A stretch of 64,000 bases of DNA from Chloroflexi bacterium 54-19 (GCA_001898225.1 MKTJ01000047.1:323815-387814), one strand, 5' to 3'; positions 24,539 to 33,110 are shown, counted from the stretch's first letter. A program made the numbers and translations. Notes: a model not told the origin generated them from the sequence alone.

Positions 24539-26056
24539 TCAAGATACAATCAGAATTACTACCAGCGCGATACCGACTAAAACTTGCAATAGCACCCCGG
24601 CGGCATAGAGCAGGTAAGCCGGGATAGCCTCTTTTAGCTGTACAAACGCGCCGAGAATATCGTTGGCGATAATCGTCACCAGCCCGATAAGCGGTAAGAA
24701 CATCAACTCGCTGCGGTCACCCAACCGGTCTACCTGGCCCACTTTGTTAAAGTGAATCCGCAAGATGTCCGGGAAATCGTTGTAGCGTAACAGCATCGAA
24801 AAGTAGATAAACATGTTCAAAATGATACCGAGCGCGATCAACCCCCGGCCCAGGTTGTCGTGCCAGAGCGGGTGACTGAGCAACGGCCCCTTGTTAATAC
24901 CTTCCTGGACCGGCTCAATCGCGCCCAGGCGTTTGCGCAGGTTAAACTCGGTGATGAACTGCTGCCGGTCTCGCGGAGAAATGGCGTAAGTCTGGCTGTT
25001 CGTCCGAATTAACAGGGTGCCTTCAACCGGGCGGGTCGAATAGAACTGGATTACCCCCAGGGCCGGTACTTTACTCTTGTTGAGGTAAAAGCCGGGCCAG
25101 GAGCTAAAAGGCCGCCGGGTTACCTGGTCGCTTTCGATTTCGGTCGCGGTGGTTACCGCTTCGGTCTGGCTTTGGGTCGTTTTTTCGCCCCCGTCACCGG
25201 CCTGGCCTTTAGTGTCCTGTTCCTCGTCATCGAAATTGATAGCCAGCGCTCGCATTTCGCGGGGGTTCAGGACCTGGGCGGGTCTTTCCTCGTAATCATC
25301 GCTTTCGGGGCGGGCCGGGTTAATAACCGGCTCGGTCCCTGCTTCCGAGATTTCGACAAATTCAGCGGTTTCAATCTCGAACGCTTCCAGGTACTCAAGG
25401 TCGCTATCGGCAGCAGCCGTCTGGGTCATCTGGTAAGGGCGGTCGGCGTCTGGTTCGGCTATCTCCACCTCTACCATCTCTTCGTCCAGGTCCGGTTCCG
25501 GCGCTTGTGGCGGGGGAGCCTTTCGCGGGTACGGTCTGGTAGAAGAACCGGTAGACCGGGCCGAGCTTTCGGCCCTGGTATCGGTGGCAGCCCCGGCGCG
25601 GGCTGTCCCGGCACTTGCCCCCAGGTCAGCGGCGTTCTGGCCCCGTTCTTTAGCCCTGGCGATGACCACTTCAGCGGGCAACATATAGCGGACGTTCGCC
25701 AGCGGAATAACCTGCTGGGAGTCGCCAAGGTTCACCCGGATAGCGTTGCGGTCCAACGAATAGCGCAGGGCGAAAAACTTGCGCGTCTGGTAAGCCAGGT
25801 ATAGCACCACCAGCAACAGGACCACGCACAAACAGACCAAAAAGAAGGTGCCGATATTGTTGCCGGTGGGCACCGTTAGCAGTTCTGCCGGGGTATCCGG
25901 GTCGGCATCGGGCGATTGGACGGCCTGGACAACCTCGGTGGCGGTTGCCGCCATTACGGTTATCCAGACTGCCAGTCCGAAGATTACCGCCGCTACACCG
26001 GTAAAAATGATTCCAATCAGGCCGCCTTTTGAGGGCAGCGCACGCCAATCTTTCAT
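24539..26056 (-). CDS. PH-domain-like membrane protein with long acidic insert
   Basis: 505 residues, no recognised family name. Two membrane helices lie at the N-terminus (about 14-36, 69-90) and two more at the C-terminus (about 411-430 and 465-500). Residues 90-132 (TRKFFALRYSLDRNAIRVNL, VIPLANVRYMLP) and 335-385 (ALGVIQFYSTRPVEGTLLIR, TYAISPRDRQQFITEF) resemble the two halves of a bacterial PH domain. Between them is a low-complexity acidic stretch of about 190 residues (LDEEMVEVEIAEPDAD). So one PH-like domain seems split by a disordered loop on the cytoplasmic side. It overlaps no gene but is 1-2 bp from ilvE, so it probably lies in the same transcript. Function unknown. Confidence 0.65.
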   Translation of the reverse strand: MKDWRALPSKGGLIGIIFTGVAAVIFGLAVWITVMAATATEVVQAVQSPDADPDTPAELLTVPTGNNIGTFFLVCLCVVLLLVVLYLAYQTRKFFALRYSLDRNAIRVNLGDSQQVIPLANVRYMLPAEVVIARAKERGQNAADLGASAGTARAGAATDTRAESSARSTGSSTRPYPRKAPPPQAPEPDLDEEMVEVEIAEPDADRPYQMTQTAAADSDLEYLEAFEIETAEFVEISEAGTEPVINPARPESDDYEERPAQVLNPREMRALAINFDDEEQDTKGQAGDGGEKTTQSQTEAVTTATEIESDQVTRRPFSSWPGFYLNKSKVPALGVIQFYSTRPVEGTLLIRTNSQTYAISPRDRQQFITEFNLRKRLGAIEPVQEGINKGPLLSHPLWHDNLGRGLIALGIILNMFIYFSMLLRYNDFPDILRIHFNKVGQVDRLGDRSELMFLPLIGLVTIIANDILGAFVQLKEAIPAYLLYAAGVLLQVLVGIALVVILIVS

Positions 26057-26057
26057 T

Positions 26058-26978
26058 CTAATAAACCGGGGTACACCATTCCTTAAACTTAGCTACTTTG
26101 CCGCGGACCACGTCAAAGTAATATTGCTGCAACTTCTTGGAGAACGGCCCAACCCCGCCATCACCGAGGGGCCGGTGGTCAACCGAGGAAACCGGGGCCA
26201 TCTGCGCGCCCGTCCCGCATAGGAAAAGTTCGTCACAGGTATAAAGCTCGGTACGGTCGATTACCCGCTCGACAACTTCCATTCCGAAGACTTCTTTGGA
26301 AATCCTCATGATGGTATTGCGGGTGATACCGACCAGCACGTTTTCGTTCACAGGTGGGGTATACAGCTTGCCACCCGCCAGCATGAAGACGTTTTCGGCG
26401 CTGCCTTCGGAAACGTGTCCTTCCGAGGTCAGCATAATTGCTTCGTCAAAACCGTTGAGCAGGGCCTCGCTTTTGGCAAAGGCGCTGTTGACATAGGCCC
26501 CGGCCACTTTAGCGCGGGCCGGGATCATGTTGTCGTCAATCCGTTTCCAGCTAGACACTCCAACGCTCAGCCCTTTTTCAGTGTCAATATACGAGCCAAA
26601 CGGTAGAGAGTACATGCAGAAACTGACCGGTAACTCGTGCAATTTTACCCCAATAACTTCCGCCGAAATATAGACGGTCGGGCGCAGGTAAATATCCTCG
26701 CGGAAGCCGTTTTTGCGGACCAAATCGCGCGTAATCGTGCAAAGCTCGTCCACACTGTAAGGCAGTTTGATACCGAGGATTTTGGTGCTGCCCTGCAATC
26801 TTTCAAAGTGTTCGCGCAGCCGGAAAAGATAAACTTGCTCGTCTTCGGCGTTCCAATAACCACGAATACCTTCGAAACAGGCCGTGCCATAATTAAAAGC
26901 GTGGGTCAGGATGCTTATTTTTGCGTCGGCCAGCGGAACAATCTCACCGTTAAAGAAGCTATATATTGTATCTGACAT
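26058..26978 (-). CDS. ilvE: Branched-chain amino acid aminotransferase
   Basis: Fold-type IV PLP transaminase that interconverts Val, Leu, Ile and their keto acids using glutamate. Motifs: FEGIRGYWNAED (about 36-47), DIYLRPTVYIS, ARAKVAGAYVNSAFAKSEAL with the Schiff-base lysine of the AKVAGAYVNS segment, and GFDEAIMLTSEGHVSEGSAENVF binding the PLP phosphate. Length 306 is normal. The start is the ATG at 26978 with TTGGAGCGGAA upstream; the earlier in-frame start lacks a site. It is not the LysN aminoadipate aminotransferase, which has a different fold, although it lies near the lysine genes. An extended -10 promoter is 57 bp upstream. Confidence 0.94.
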   Translation of the reverse strand: MSDTIYSFFNGEIVPLADAKISILTHAFNYGTACFEGIRGYWNAEDEQVYLFRLREHFERLQGSTKILGIKLPYSVDELCTITRDLVRKNGFREDIYLRPTVYISAEVIGVKLHELPVSFCMYSLPFGSYIDTEKGLSVGVSSWKRIDDNMIPARAKVAGAYVNSAFAKSEALLNGFDEAIMLTSEGHVSEGSAENVFMLAGGKLYTPPVNENVLVGITRNTIMRISKEVFGMEVVERVIDRTELYTCDELFLCGTGAQMAPVSSVDHRPLGDGGVGPFSKKLQQYYFDVVRGKVAKFKEWCTPVY

Positions 26979-27034
26979 TTCCGCTCCAATCTCTAACTGG
27001 GTTCTGAGTAGCAATTTTTAAATGGACTTCCCTG

Positions 27035-27043
27035 ATTATAGCA
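27035..27043 (-). promoter_or_regulatory. Extended -10 promoter of ilvE
   Basis: On the minus strand TGCTATAAT, preceded by TG; no good -35 box. Same 9-mer as at 573-581, 5683-5691 and 60575-60583. It sits 57 bp upstream of the ilvE ATG. Confidence 0.55.
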
Positions 27044-27080
27044 CAAAGCTATTCCCAGGTGGGCCGCCCGGTTAAGCAGC

Positions 27081-27112
27081 GAAGACTGTTTCCGGGTTTA
27101 GAAACAGTCTTC
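27081..27112. other. Perfect hairpin between ilvE and the PpiC gene
   Basis: GAAGACTGTTTC and GAAACAGTCTTC form a perfect 12-bp stem with an 8-nt loop just beyond the PpiC stop codon. There is no T-run on either side, so it may be an RNA 3'-end stabiliser or a rho-dependent end instead of an intrinsic terminator. Confidence 0.5.
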
Positions 27113-27138
27113 GGGTGCAATTTATACCTCCGCGTGAC

Positions 27139-29022
27139 CTAGCTGGTCGGCGAAGGTGTCGGGGCGGCGGTCGTCGTCCCGACCGTTGGCGTGCTGGCGG
27201 TGGTAGCCGCCGCAGTTGTCGCCGCTGCCGTAGTTGCCGCTGGTGCGGTGGTCGCGGCGGGCGACCCTGCCGGGGTGCCAGTACCCGGTGTCGCGCTGGT
27301 GGCCGCCGTTGTCGGGGCCGGGGTCGGCGGTACCGGCGTATTGGTCGGCGGGATTACCGGTGTAAAGGCCGGGACAGGAATGACCGTCGCGGTCGGGGCC
27401 GGGGTCGCCGGGGTATTATAGGTCGGCTTGGCCGCGTCTACCTTACCCTTCAGCCAGTCCGCGAAATACTGCGGGTCGCCATTAGCATCGGTTGTCTGGA
27501 AGCCCTGGATTGTGGTGGCGTCCAACGGCCGCTTATCATCCTTATCAGTGCACCAGATGATGTGATAACCGAACTGGGTCTTGACTGGCTGGCTGATCTC
27601 GCCTTTATTCAGTTTTAGGGCGGCTGCCAGGAAGTCCTTGTCATAACCCGTCTTATCGGTGCTCCAACCGAGGTCGCCATTATTGGTCGCCGAGCCGGTA
27701 TCGGTGCTCTTGGAGCGGGCCAACTCGACAAACTTGGCGTTAAGCTGGTCGGCCGGGGTCGCCTTAAGCTGGTTATAGATGTCCTGGGCGGTCGCTTCGT
27801 CGGCCACCAGGATGTGGCTCAGTCTTTCCGAAGGGTAAGGATCCCCGATTTTCGGCTGGCTTGCGGCCAGTTGTTCAATAACTTTTTTCTTAACCAGGGC
27901 CGGGCGGGCTTCCAACTTCTTATAGTCGTCGTCACTCAGGCCGGTGTACTGCCGGAAGGACTTCAGGTAGTCGCTCTGGTAGGCGGCAGCAGTCCCCTGG
28001 ACCGCGTTAGGAGCAATGGGTGTGCTGGTCACGGTGGCGGTCGGCGTGACAGTGGCGGTGGCCGAAACCGTGACGGTGCCGCTGACGGTAGTCGTCGGTC
28101 CGGGTGTACCGGGCGTTGTGGTCGCGCCGGGGGTCAGGCCGGGTGTCGTGGTAGTTGAGCTAATGGTCGTCGTCGCGCTCACGCTCGGCGAAACCGAAGG
28201 AGTCGCGGTCGGTAACGGGGTGACGGCGGCGGCGGTAGCCGTGCTGTACTGGGCGGCCTGGGTCGCTACCGGACCGGCGGTGGCCGTCTGAAGGGCCTGG
28301 GTCGCGTCCGGGGTCGGGGTGTAAATAATTCCCTGGAATTCATCACCAAGATACTTGTTAACGTCATCGTCACTAACCGAGATGTTAAACTGGTCCTTGG
28401 CGGCCTTTTCCATCACGATATTACCCACGTACCGTTCGAGGGCATCCTGGTTGACCGGTCTGGAGGCGATATTGTTTGCTTCGTCCTGGAGTAAGCTTAA
28501 CTGGGACTGTAGCTGAGTCTGCTGGTCGCCGCTGGTATAGTTTAATTGCTGTTGAATCGCGCCGGACTGTTTGAACAGGTCAATTTTGCGGAACTTGTTA
28601 TAGTCGGCCCGGCTGATGTTCTGCCCGTTCACGGAGGCAAGGACATCGAAATTCGGAGCCAGGGTAGTTTGCCAGATACCGAAAGCCAAAACAACCACGA
28701 CCAGGGCAATTACGGCAATGGTGGCCCAGACCAGTTGACGCTGGCGTTTAAGGTCTCTCTCATAGCGGGAAAGGGCCCTGGCGCTCATCTGGGTCTGGGG
28801 ACGATTACCCCCGGTAGTAGCCTGGGCCGGGCGAACTTTTCCGGTCGGGGGATTGGCCGGGGCCGGAGTGGCCGGTTTAATTGCGGGGCTGGCCGGTTTC
28901 GAGGGATTACTTGCGCCTCTTAGCGGACGGTTGGCAGCAGGTACACCGGGCGCGGCCTTGCGTTTGTCCCGGCCCGGCGTCTGGTCCGGCTTATTGTTTC
29001 CCTGGTTTGTGTTATTGGTCAT
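27139..29022 (-). CDS. Parvulin-type peptidyl-prolyl isomerase (SurA/PrsA-like), membrane-anchored
   Basis: 627 residues. A basic, Pro/Ala-rich cytoplasmic tail (1-92) precedes one membrane helix (about 95-117, LVWATIAVIALVVVVLAFGI). Outside it, a SurA_N-like region starts VLASVNGQNISRADYNKFRK (130-149). A Thr/Pro/Ala-rich linker (about 240-345) is followed by the PPIC domain, SHILVADEATAQDIYNQLK, GDLGWSTDKTG and KTQFGYHIIW (about 403-500). The C-terminal 85 residues are another Thr/Ala/Pro-rich tail, probably an exposed stalk. Such proteins help fold exported proteins at the outer face of the membrane. Low-complexity linkers in place of a compact chaperone domain are the odd feature. The start ATG has GGAGGAG 15 bp upstream. 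Confidence 0.88.
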   Translation of the reverse strand: MTNNTNQGNNKPDQTPGRDKRKAAPGVPAANRPLRGASNPSKPASPAIKPATPAPANPPTGKVRPAQATTGGNRPQTQMSARALSRYERDLKRQRQLVWATIAVIALVVVVLAFGIWQTTLAPNFDVLASVNGQNISRADYNKFRKIDLFKQSGAIQQQLNYTSGDQQTQLQSQLSLLQDEANNIASRPVNQDALERYVGNIVMEKAAKDQFNISVSDDDVNKYLGDEFQGIIYTPTPDATQALQTATAGPVATQAAQYSTATAAAVTPLPTATPSVSPSVSATTTISSTTTTPGLTPGATTTPGTPGPTTTVSGTVTVSATATVTPTATVTSTPIAPNAVQGTAAAYQSDYLKSFRQYTGLSDDDYKKLEARPALVKKKVIEQLAASQPKIGDPYPSERLSHILVADEATAQDIYNQLKATPADQLNAKFVELARSKSTDTGSATNNGDLGWSTDKTGYDKDFLAAALKLNKGEISQPVKTQFGYHIIWCTDKDDKRPLDATTIQGFQTTDANGDPQYFADWLKGKVDAAKPTYNTPATPAPTATVIPVPAFTPVIPPTNTPVPPTPAPTTAATSATPGTGTPAGSPAATTAPAATTAAATTAAATTASTPTVGTTTAAPTPSPTS

Positions 29023-29069
29023 GGAGTGGTTCTGCTTCTCCTCCCAGATAATATCTATCTAGTAAAACG

Positions 29070-29117
29070 AATGGGCATAGGAACAATGCGGCCAAACTGC
29101 CTCATCCTATGCCCATT
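29070..29117 (-). terminator. Probable terminator of the rpsF-ssb-rpsR operon
   Basis: AATGGGCATAGGA and TCCTATGCCCATT pair perfectly over 13 bp around a loop of 22 nt, downstream of rpsR; only CGTTTTAC follows, so the T-run is weak. Confidence 0.45.
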
Positions 29118-29228
29118 ATTTATGGTAAATGCTTCCTGCTAACGCTGGCGTGGCCGGCCCGCTTCAGGACCGGCCCGGTACCCAACAATAGCGGTCCGGC
29201 GGGCAAGACGCCGGGACCAATCCTGAAC

Positions 29229-29660
29229 CTAGCGGGACTGATTAGCAACGTAGGGCAGGAGGGCCATATAGCGCGCCCGCTTGATAGCGGTGGTCAACGA
29301 GCGCTGATGGAAGGCGCTCAGACCGGTCTTGCGGCGAGGCTCGATTTTGCCCCGGTCCGAAAGGTAGCGGCGCAGACGCTGGAAGTCTTTGTAATCGACT
29401 TCGTGGATGCCGTCAATCCCAAACTGGTCCACCCGGCGGCGCGAGGCAAAGCGGTCTTTGCCACCCGGACGGCGAGTCCGGCGCGGGCCGCTCCCGGCCC
29501 CCGGACGACCACCATCGCCATCACCGTCGCCATCCCGGCGCGGGCCACTGCGGAAACCCCCGGTGCGGGCCGGACGTTCGCTGGTAGCCGGGGCGCTGGT
29601 ATTAGCGGGCGTCTCGGTGGTATTTTCGGTAGTAGTTGAATCTTGATTTTCAGTAGTCAC
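29229..29660 (-). CDS. rpsR: 30S ribosomal protein S18 with long N-terminal extension
   Basis: The S18 core occupies about residues 76-143: RRRVDQFGIDGIHEVDYKDF, LRRYLSDRGKIEPRRKTGLS and HQRSLTTAIKRARYMALLPY. It binds 16S rRNA together with S6 in the small-subunit platform. Residues 1-70 are an extra, disordered region (Thr/Asn-rich, then Gly/Asp/Arg repeats such as DGDGDGDGGRPG), about double the usual 75-90 residue length. The start is GTG with AAGGAGAT upstream. It is the last gene of the rpsF-ssb-rpsR order found in many bacteria; the gap to ssb is 195 bp. rplI is not next to it. Confidence 0.95.
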   Translation of the reverse strand: MTTENQDSTTTENTTETPANTSAPATSERPARTGGFRSGPRRDGDGDGDGGRPGAGSGPRRTRRPGGKDRFASRRRVDQFGIDGIHEVDYKDFQRLRRYLSDRGKIEPRRKTGLSAFHQRSLTTAIKRARYMALLPYVANQSR

Positions 29661-29855
29661 CTGAATTTATCTCCTTCGGCTTTCAACAATCGTTAATCTT
29701 GATTGTAGGGAAGTTCTTGTAAAAGCCATTTATAATAATTATTAACTTCCCTCTGGCCCAAGCCAGAAGAGAAAAACCAACCGCTGGTCTTTCCCAAAAA
29801 GCTATTGGCCGAAGATTTGAACAGTCTGTTTAGTGGGCTGGTTGGCCCCGTTTCT

Positions 29856-30350
29856 TTAAAACGGAATGTCCTCTAAGTCGGTTTCGCCGCTGTCGTAGCT
29901 GTTGCCACGGGAGCGATTACCACCGGAAGACCGTCCGCCTGAGCCAGAATTGCTATTACCGCCACCACCCGCGTTATCCCAGGCATCCTCGATGTCATTG
30001 CCGCCACCGCTATTTTGCCCTTTGGAATCGAGCATCGTCATATCGGTAGCAATAACTTCGGTCGAATACTTCTTGATTCCGTCTTTATCGGTATATTCGC
30101 GGGTCTGTAACCGGCCTTCGATAAAGACGTGACTGCCTTTGTGGAGGTAGTTGGAACAGGTCTCGGCCAGTTTCTCCCAGGCTACGACCCGGAACCATTC
30201 GGTCTGCTCTTTCCAGGCATCGCCTTCCCGGATATTTCGGCTGGATGCGACTGAAAAAGTAGCCACGGAACGGCCATTGGGTGTAACACGCAGTTCGACA
30301 TCCTTACCTAAACGCCCGGTAAGCATTACCTTGTTCAAATCTCTAGCCAT
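29856..30350 (-). CDS. ssb: Single-stranded DNA-binding protein
   Basis: Binds and protects single-stranded DNA in replication, recombination and repair. OB fold over about residues 1-110: LNKVMLTGRLGKDVELRVTP, SVATFSVASSRNI, WFRVVAWEKLAE and GSHVFIEGRLQTREYTDKDG. A Gly/Ser/Asn-rich linker follows and the protein ends in the acidic tip DLEDIPF, the standard partner-docking sequence. Length 164 is normal. AGGAGATAG precedes the ATG. It lies between rpsF and rpsR, the classic order. Confidence 0.96.
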   Translation of the reverse strand: MARDLNKVMLTGRLGKDVELRVTPNGRSVATFSVASSRNIREGDAWKEQTEWFRVVAWEKLAETCSNYLHKGSHVFIEGRLQTREYTDKDGIKKYSTEVIATDMTMLDSKGQNSGGGNDIEDAWDNAGGGGNSNSGSGGRSSGGNRSRGNSYDSGETDLEDIPF

Positions 30351-30412
30351 TGCTTCTATCTCCTAAAATAAACGTTTCGGCTCAAAAAAATAAGCACGGC
30401 TATTGGTAAAGG

Positions 30413-30712
30413 CTAATCTTTCTCCTGGCTGACCAGCAGATGACGCAGAACCTCTTCGTTTAGCCGCAGGCTTCGTTCCAGTTCCCCGGTTTGGCCTGGG
30501 TCCAGCTTCAGCGTGGTGACGACGTAGTAGCCATCGTTAAATTTGCCAATCGGGTAGGCCAGGCGGCGTTTGCCCCAGGGGCTGGTCTGATTAATTTCGC
30601 CCAGTTCTCCACCCAGGCGGGTAATCAGGCTGTTAATCCGCTCTACACTGGCGGGGTAGTTCTCGTCGCCGAGCTCAGGCGAGAGAATATACATCATTTC
30701 GTAATCGCGCAC
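30413..30712 (-). CDS. rpsF: 30S ribosomal protein S6
   Basis: Small-subunit platform protein that pairs with S18. Sequence MRDYEMMYILSPELGD, SLITRLGGELGEINQTSPWG, KRRLAYPIGKFNDGYYVVTT and LDPGQTGELERSLRLNEEVL matches S6 throughout; 99 residues is normal. The start codon is GTG in GTGCGCGATTAC with GAAAGGAA upstream. It heads the rpsF-ssb-rpsR operon, is preceded by a leader of about 180 nt and a strong promoter, and the leader may carry autoregulation by S6/S18. Confidence 0.95.
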   Translation of the reverse strand: MRDYEMMYILSPELGDENYPASVERINSLITRLGGELGEINQTSPWGKRRLAYPIGKFNDGYYVVTTLKLDPGQTGELERSLRLNEEVLRHLLVSQEKD

Positions 30713-30894
30713 GGTTTCTCTTAAATTCCTTTCTCACAGTCTTTTCCACGGGTTTGCCCCGACACCTTGAACCTGCCTGGCAGGTAGCCAGAGTCTGTGT
30801 GAGCCAGTCTCTCTAATGACCAGGTGTGGCGCGGAAAAGAAAGAATAGTTGACGGTAAATCAATCGCTTAGTCCGGGCAGGTGCCCACAACCGA
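30713..30894 (-). other. 5' leader of rpsF-ssb-rpsR, candidate autoregulatory RNA
   Basis: Between the promoter and the rpsF start lie about 180 nt. ACACCT and AGGTGT can pair around an arm that contains the small hairpin ACCTG/CAGGT. Many bacteria regulate this operon through a leader that mimics the S6:S18 rRNA site. I cannot confirm its consensus here by eye. Confidence 0.3.
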
Positions 30895-30900
30895 GGAAGA

Positions 30901-30929
30901 ATTATACCAAAATTGGCCCTCCCACGCAA
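30901..30929 (-). promoter_or_regulatory. Promoter of rpsF-ssb-rpsR
   Basis: Read leftward, TTGCGT (-35), 17-bp spacer and perfect TATAAT (-10). It directs transcription into the ribosomal protein operon with a predicted start near 30894. Confidence 0.65.
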
Positions 30930-31016
30930 ACCCGCCAACCCCGATTTTTGGCCGGAAAAATTAGGTCTGTTTTAGTATTGGGGAAAACCTATAATCCTGA
31001 CCGCTTTCCGGGCGAT

Positions 31017-31655
31017 TTAAGGCCCGGTTTCACCTGTAACCCTGGCTCCACTGAATAGCTTATTAGGAAACGCGAAGAAAATCGCAATAAAGATAGTCAG
31101 CACCAGACTTAACGGGAAATTTACCAGGGCTATCAGCAGGGTAATGAAATAGCCGGGAATACCAAACATATATTGCCGCGTTAAACCCCGGACCGCGTCC
31201 CGGTCGGCCTGGGGATTTAACAGGCGGTCTTTTTGGGAAGCATAGCGCCAGGCGAGGTTAAAGAAAATGGCCGTAAAGATAAAAACCCCGTTGTAAACGA
31301 TAGCCGCCACCTGCTTCTGCCCGTCCGGTTTTAGCAGGTATTCCCCGACCAGTTCGGTCGTAAAAGGCAGGATGGTGATACCGAGCAGTATCCCGCCATT
31401 GAGAAGCATAAGGACTGTATCTATCCGGTGGATATGGCTGAACATCCGGTGATGGTTAATCCACATGATAAGTATCATGACGAAAGTGGTGACGAGCGCG
31501 AGATAGGTCGGCCACTGGTCAAAAAGGGCAATCCAGAGGCTTTTGCCTTCGGGTTGTTCGCCCGGTACTTTGATTTCCAGGGCCAGTAAAGTAATAGCGA
31601 TAGCTATCACGCCATCGCTGAAAGCCTCCAAACGGCTGGTTTCCTTGCCTTCCAT
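31017..31655 (-). CDS. TMEM175-family (DUF1211) potassium channel-like membrane protein
   Basis: 212 residues. The signature FSDGVIAIAITLLALEI (about 12-28) in the first helix is the TMEM175 selectivity motif (FSD), followed by WPTYLALVTTFVMILIMWIN, NHHRMFSHIHRIDTVLML, ILLGITILPFTTELVGEYL and two further helices, six in total. Bacterial TMEM175 proteins are potassium channels built from tetramers of six-helix units. Start 31655 was preferred over an upstream frame opening because GGGAG sits 8 bp before it. The gene is on its own, with ion selectivity inferred from family only. Confidence 0.85.
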   Translation of the reverse strand: MEGKETSRLEAFSDGVIAIAITLLALEIKVPGEQPEGKSLWIALFDQWPTYLALVTTFVMILIMWINHHRMFSHIHRIDTVLMLLNGGILLGITILPFTTELVGEYLLKPDGQKQVAAIVYNGVFIFTAIFFNLAWRYASQKDRLLNPQADRDAVRGLTRQYMFGIPGYFITLLIALVNFPLSLVLTIFIAIFFAFPNKLFSGARVTGETGP

Positions 31656-31827
31656 AAAATTCTCCCATGCCAGAACAAAGGTCAATTTTTAACAGTAGAC
31701 ACAAAAAATAAGCTGGCCCAAAACGGCAAGGAATTATTCTGACTGGTTAAAAACAGTGAATAAAATGATTATAACATTTTTGTGGGTCTAAATTTGCAAA
31801 AATTGGTCTTGTGTTTGTTTTCAAAAT

Positions 31828-32385
31828 CTAGCTGAGGTACATTATCATTCCATAATTCCGGTTGGCGGCATCTTTGTAATAATTCCGCATCTCCAGAAAA
31901 TTTTCCCAGAGATAGGGCTTAAAGATTAAGCCGTCATGTTCCTCCCAGTTACCCAGGTAGATTTCTTTTTCATTCATGTCTTTACCGTCGTACTGGGCCA
32001 GGAAACCTTTTTCGGAAATATTATTCAAAGACCTGGTTAGACTTTTAACGTCCCCGGGATTCCAATAGCTGAAAGTAATGCCTGGGCCTGAAACAGAATT
32101 TTCCTCAGGACCCCGGACAGCTAAAGTAATCGGTGGTTTTTCCCCTTTGGAAAGTTTTTCCAGGATATAAAGAATCCCATGCCAGGCGTAGTCAGTATCA
32201 GTACCTTCTACATTCTTTCCTCTGGCTGTTATTTCAAGCCACTCTTTTTTCTTGTCCTCACCGCTGATATTGACAGAAGGCTCGGTAAAGTCATCTCCCA
32301 GAAAACTATCAATGAATTCTGGGTTTTTAATTAAAAACTCCAGGGTTGTCGGTGAAACCTGTTTAAAACAAGCTGCGGTACTCAT
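31828..32385 (-). CDS. DUF1877 family protein (YfbM-like)
   Basis: 185-residue soluble protein. The pattern is that of DUF1877: MSTAACFKQVSPTTLEFLIK at the start, DTDYAWHGILYILEKL (about 65-80, the WHGIxYxL signature), a Gly/Ser-containing YWNPGDVKSLTRSLNNIS, LAQYDGKDMNEKEIYLGNW and a C-terminal ENFLEMRNYYKDAANRNYGM. The family has no known biochemical role and often occurs in accessory regions next to toxin-like or DUF genes. Here it lies alone, 182 bp from the exonuclease gene. Confidence 0.72.
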   Translation of the reverse strand: MSTAACFKQVSPTTLEFLIKNPEFIDSFLGDDFTEPSVNISGEDKKKEWLEITARGKNVEGTDTDYAWHGILYILEKLSKGEKPPITLAVRGPEENSVSGPGITFSYWNPGDVKSLTRSLNNISEKGFLAQYDGKDMNEKEIYLGNWEEHDGLIFKPYLWENFLEMRNYYKDAANRNYGMIMYLS

Positions 32386-32567
32386 CTTTTAACGTATACC
32401 CTTTCTTAAGATTCAAGACAGGTAAACTATCATGCCGTTGCTGGCTGGCGTTCTGCTATTATTCGCAAAATCCCGTAAACCCATCCCGCATCGAAGCTCT
32501 ATTTTCACCAGAACCGGCCTCACCTGAAGAGGAAGTATTAGCCGGTGAACGGGTTTAAGTAACAAAT

Positions 32568-33110
32568 TTATTGGGCCATTTGATGGATGAGGCGCAGGGT
32601 TGCCACGCAGTCGCCGATGGCGCTGTGGTCGCCGCCCTGGAGCCGGTGGGTCTTATAGCCCCGGCCATTGGCGTTTCTTTGCCCGGCGAAGACAGCGTAT
32701 TTCTGCATCGCGCAAAAATAGTTCGGAAGGTAAAACGGCCTCAGGCGGTGAATTTCGCAACTCTGCCGCAACATCCGCAAGTCGAACGAAGCGTTATAAA
32801 TAATAAGCGTTTTGCCGCTCAAAGCGTGATTTAGCTGGTGGTAAAGCTGGGGAAAGGTCGGGGCGTAGGCCACCATGCGGTCGGTGATGTGGTGGACCTG
32901 GGTGGTCTGCCAGGGGATAGGCTGGAGCGGTTTTATCAGGCTGTCAAAGACAATTTCGCCCTGCCCTGAGAGAAGCCCCACCTGGATGATTTCGGCGCTG
33001 CGGTCGAAGCCGGTCGTTTCGGTATCGAGGATAACAAAGTTATCGCCGCGAAGCAGTTCACGTGCCCAATCGCGTACAGCCAGGCGGTCCAGGGTCGGGT
33101 TTGGCATCAT
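32568..33110 (-). CDS. DEDDh 3'-5' exonuclease (DNA polymerase III epsilon-like)
   Basis: 180 residues. The three exonuclease motifs are visible: ExoI FVILDTETTG (Asp/Glu of DEDD), ExoII in IIYNASFDLRML (Asp), and ExoIII in GGDHSAIGDCVATLRL (His and Asp of the DEDDh type). Such proteins proofread DNA, or act as oligoribonuclease-like or stand-alone nucleases; no polymerase partner is encoded nearby. Start 33110 (MMPNPTLDRLAVRDW) follows TAGGGA, and homology begins soon after it; an upstream extension is less likely. It probably acts in the cytoplasm on DNA ends. Confidence 0.85.
   Translation of the reverse strand: MMPNPTLDRLAVRDWARELLRGDNFVILDTETTGFDRSAEIIQVGLLSGQGEIVFDSLIKPLQPIPWQTTQVHHITDRMVAYAPTFPQLYHQLNHALSGKTLIIYNASFDLRMLRQSCEIHRLRPFYLPNYFCAMQKYAVFAGQRNANGRGYKTHRLQGGDHSAIGDCVATLRLIHQMAQ

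Noticed and set aside
26058..26978. Aminotransferase next to the lysine genes as LysN (aminoadipate aminotransferase)
   Set aside because: Sequence is fold-type IV branched-chain type, whereas LysN is fold-type I.
27081..27112. Perfect 12-bp hairpin as an intrinsic terminator
   Set aside because: There is no T-run on either strand; it is reported only as a hairpin.
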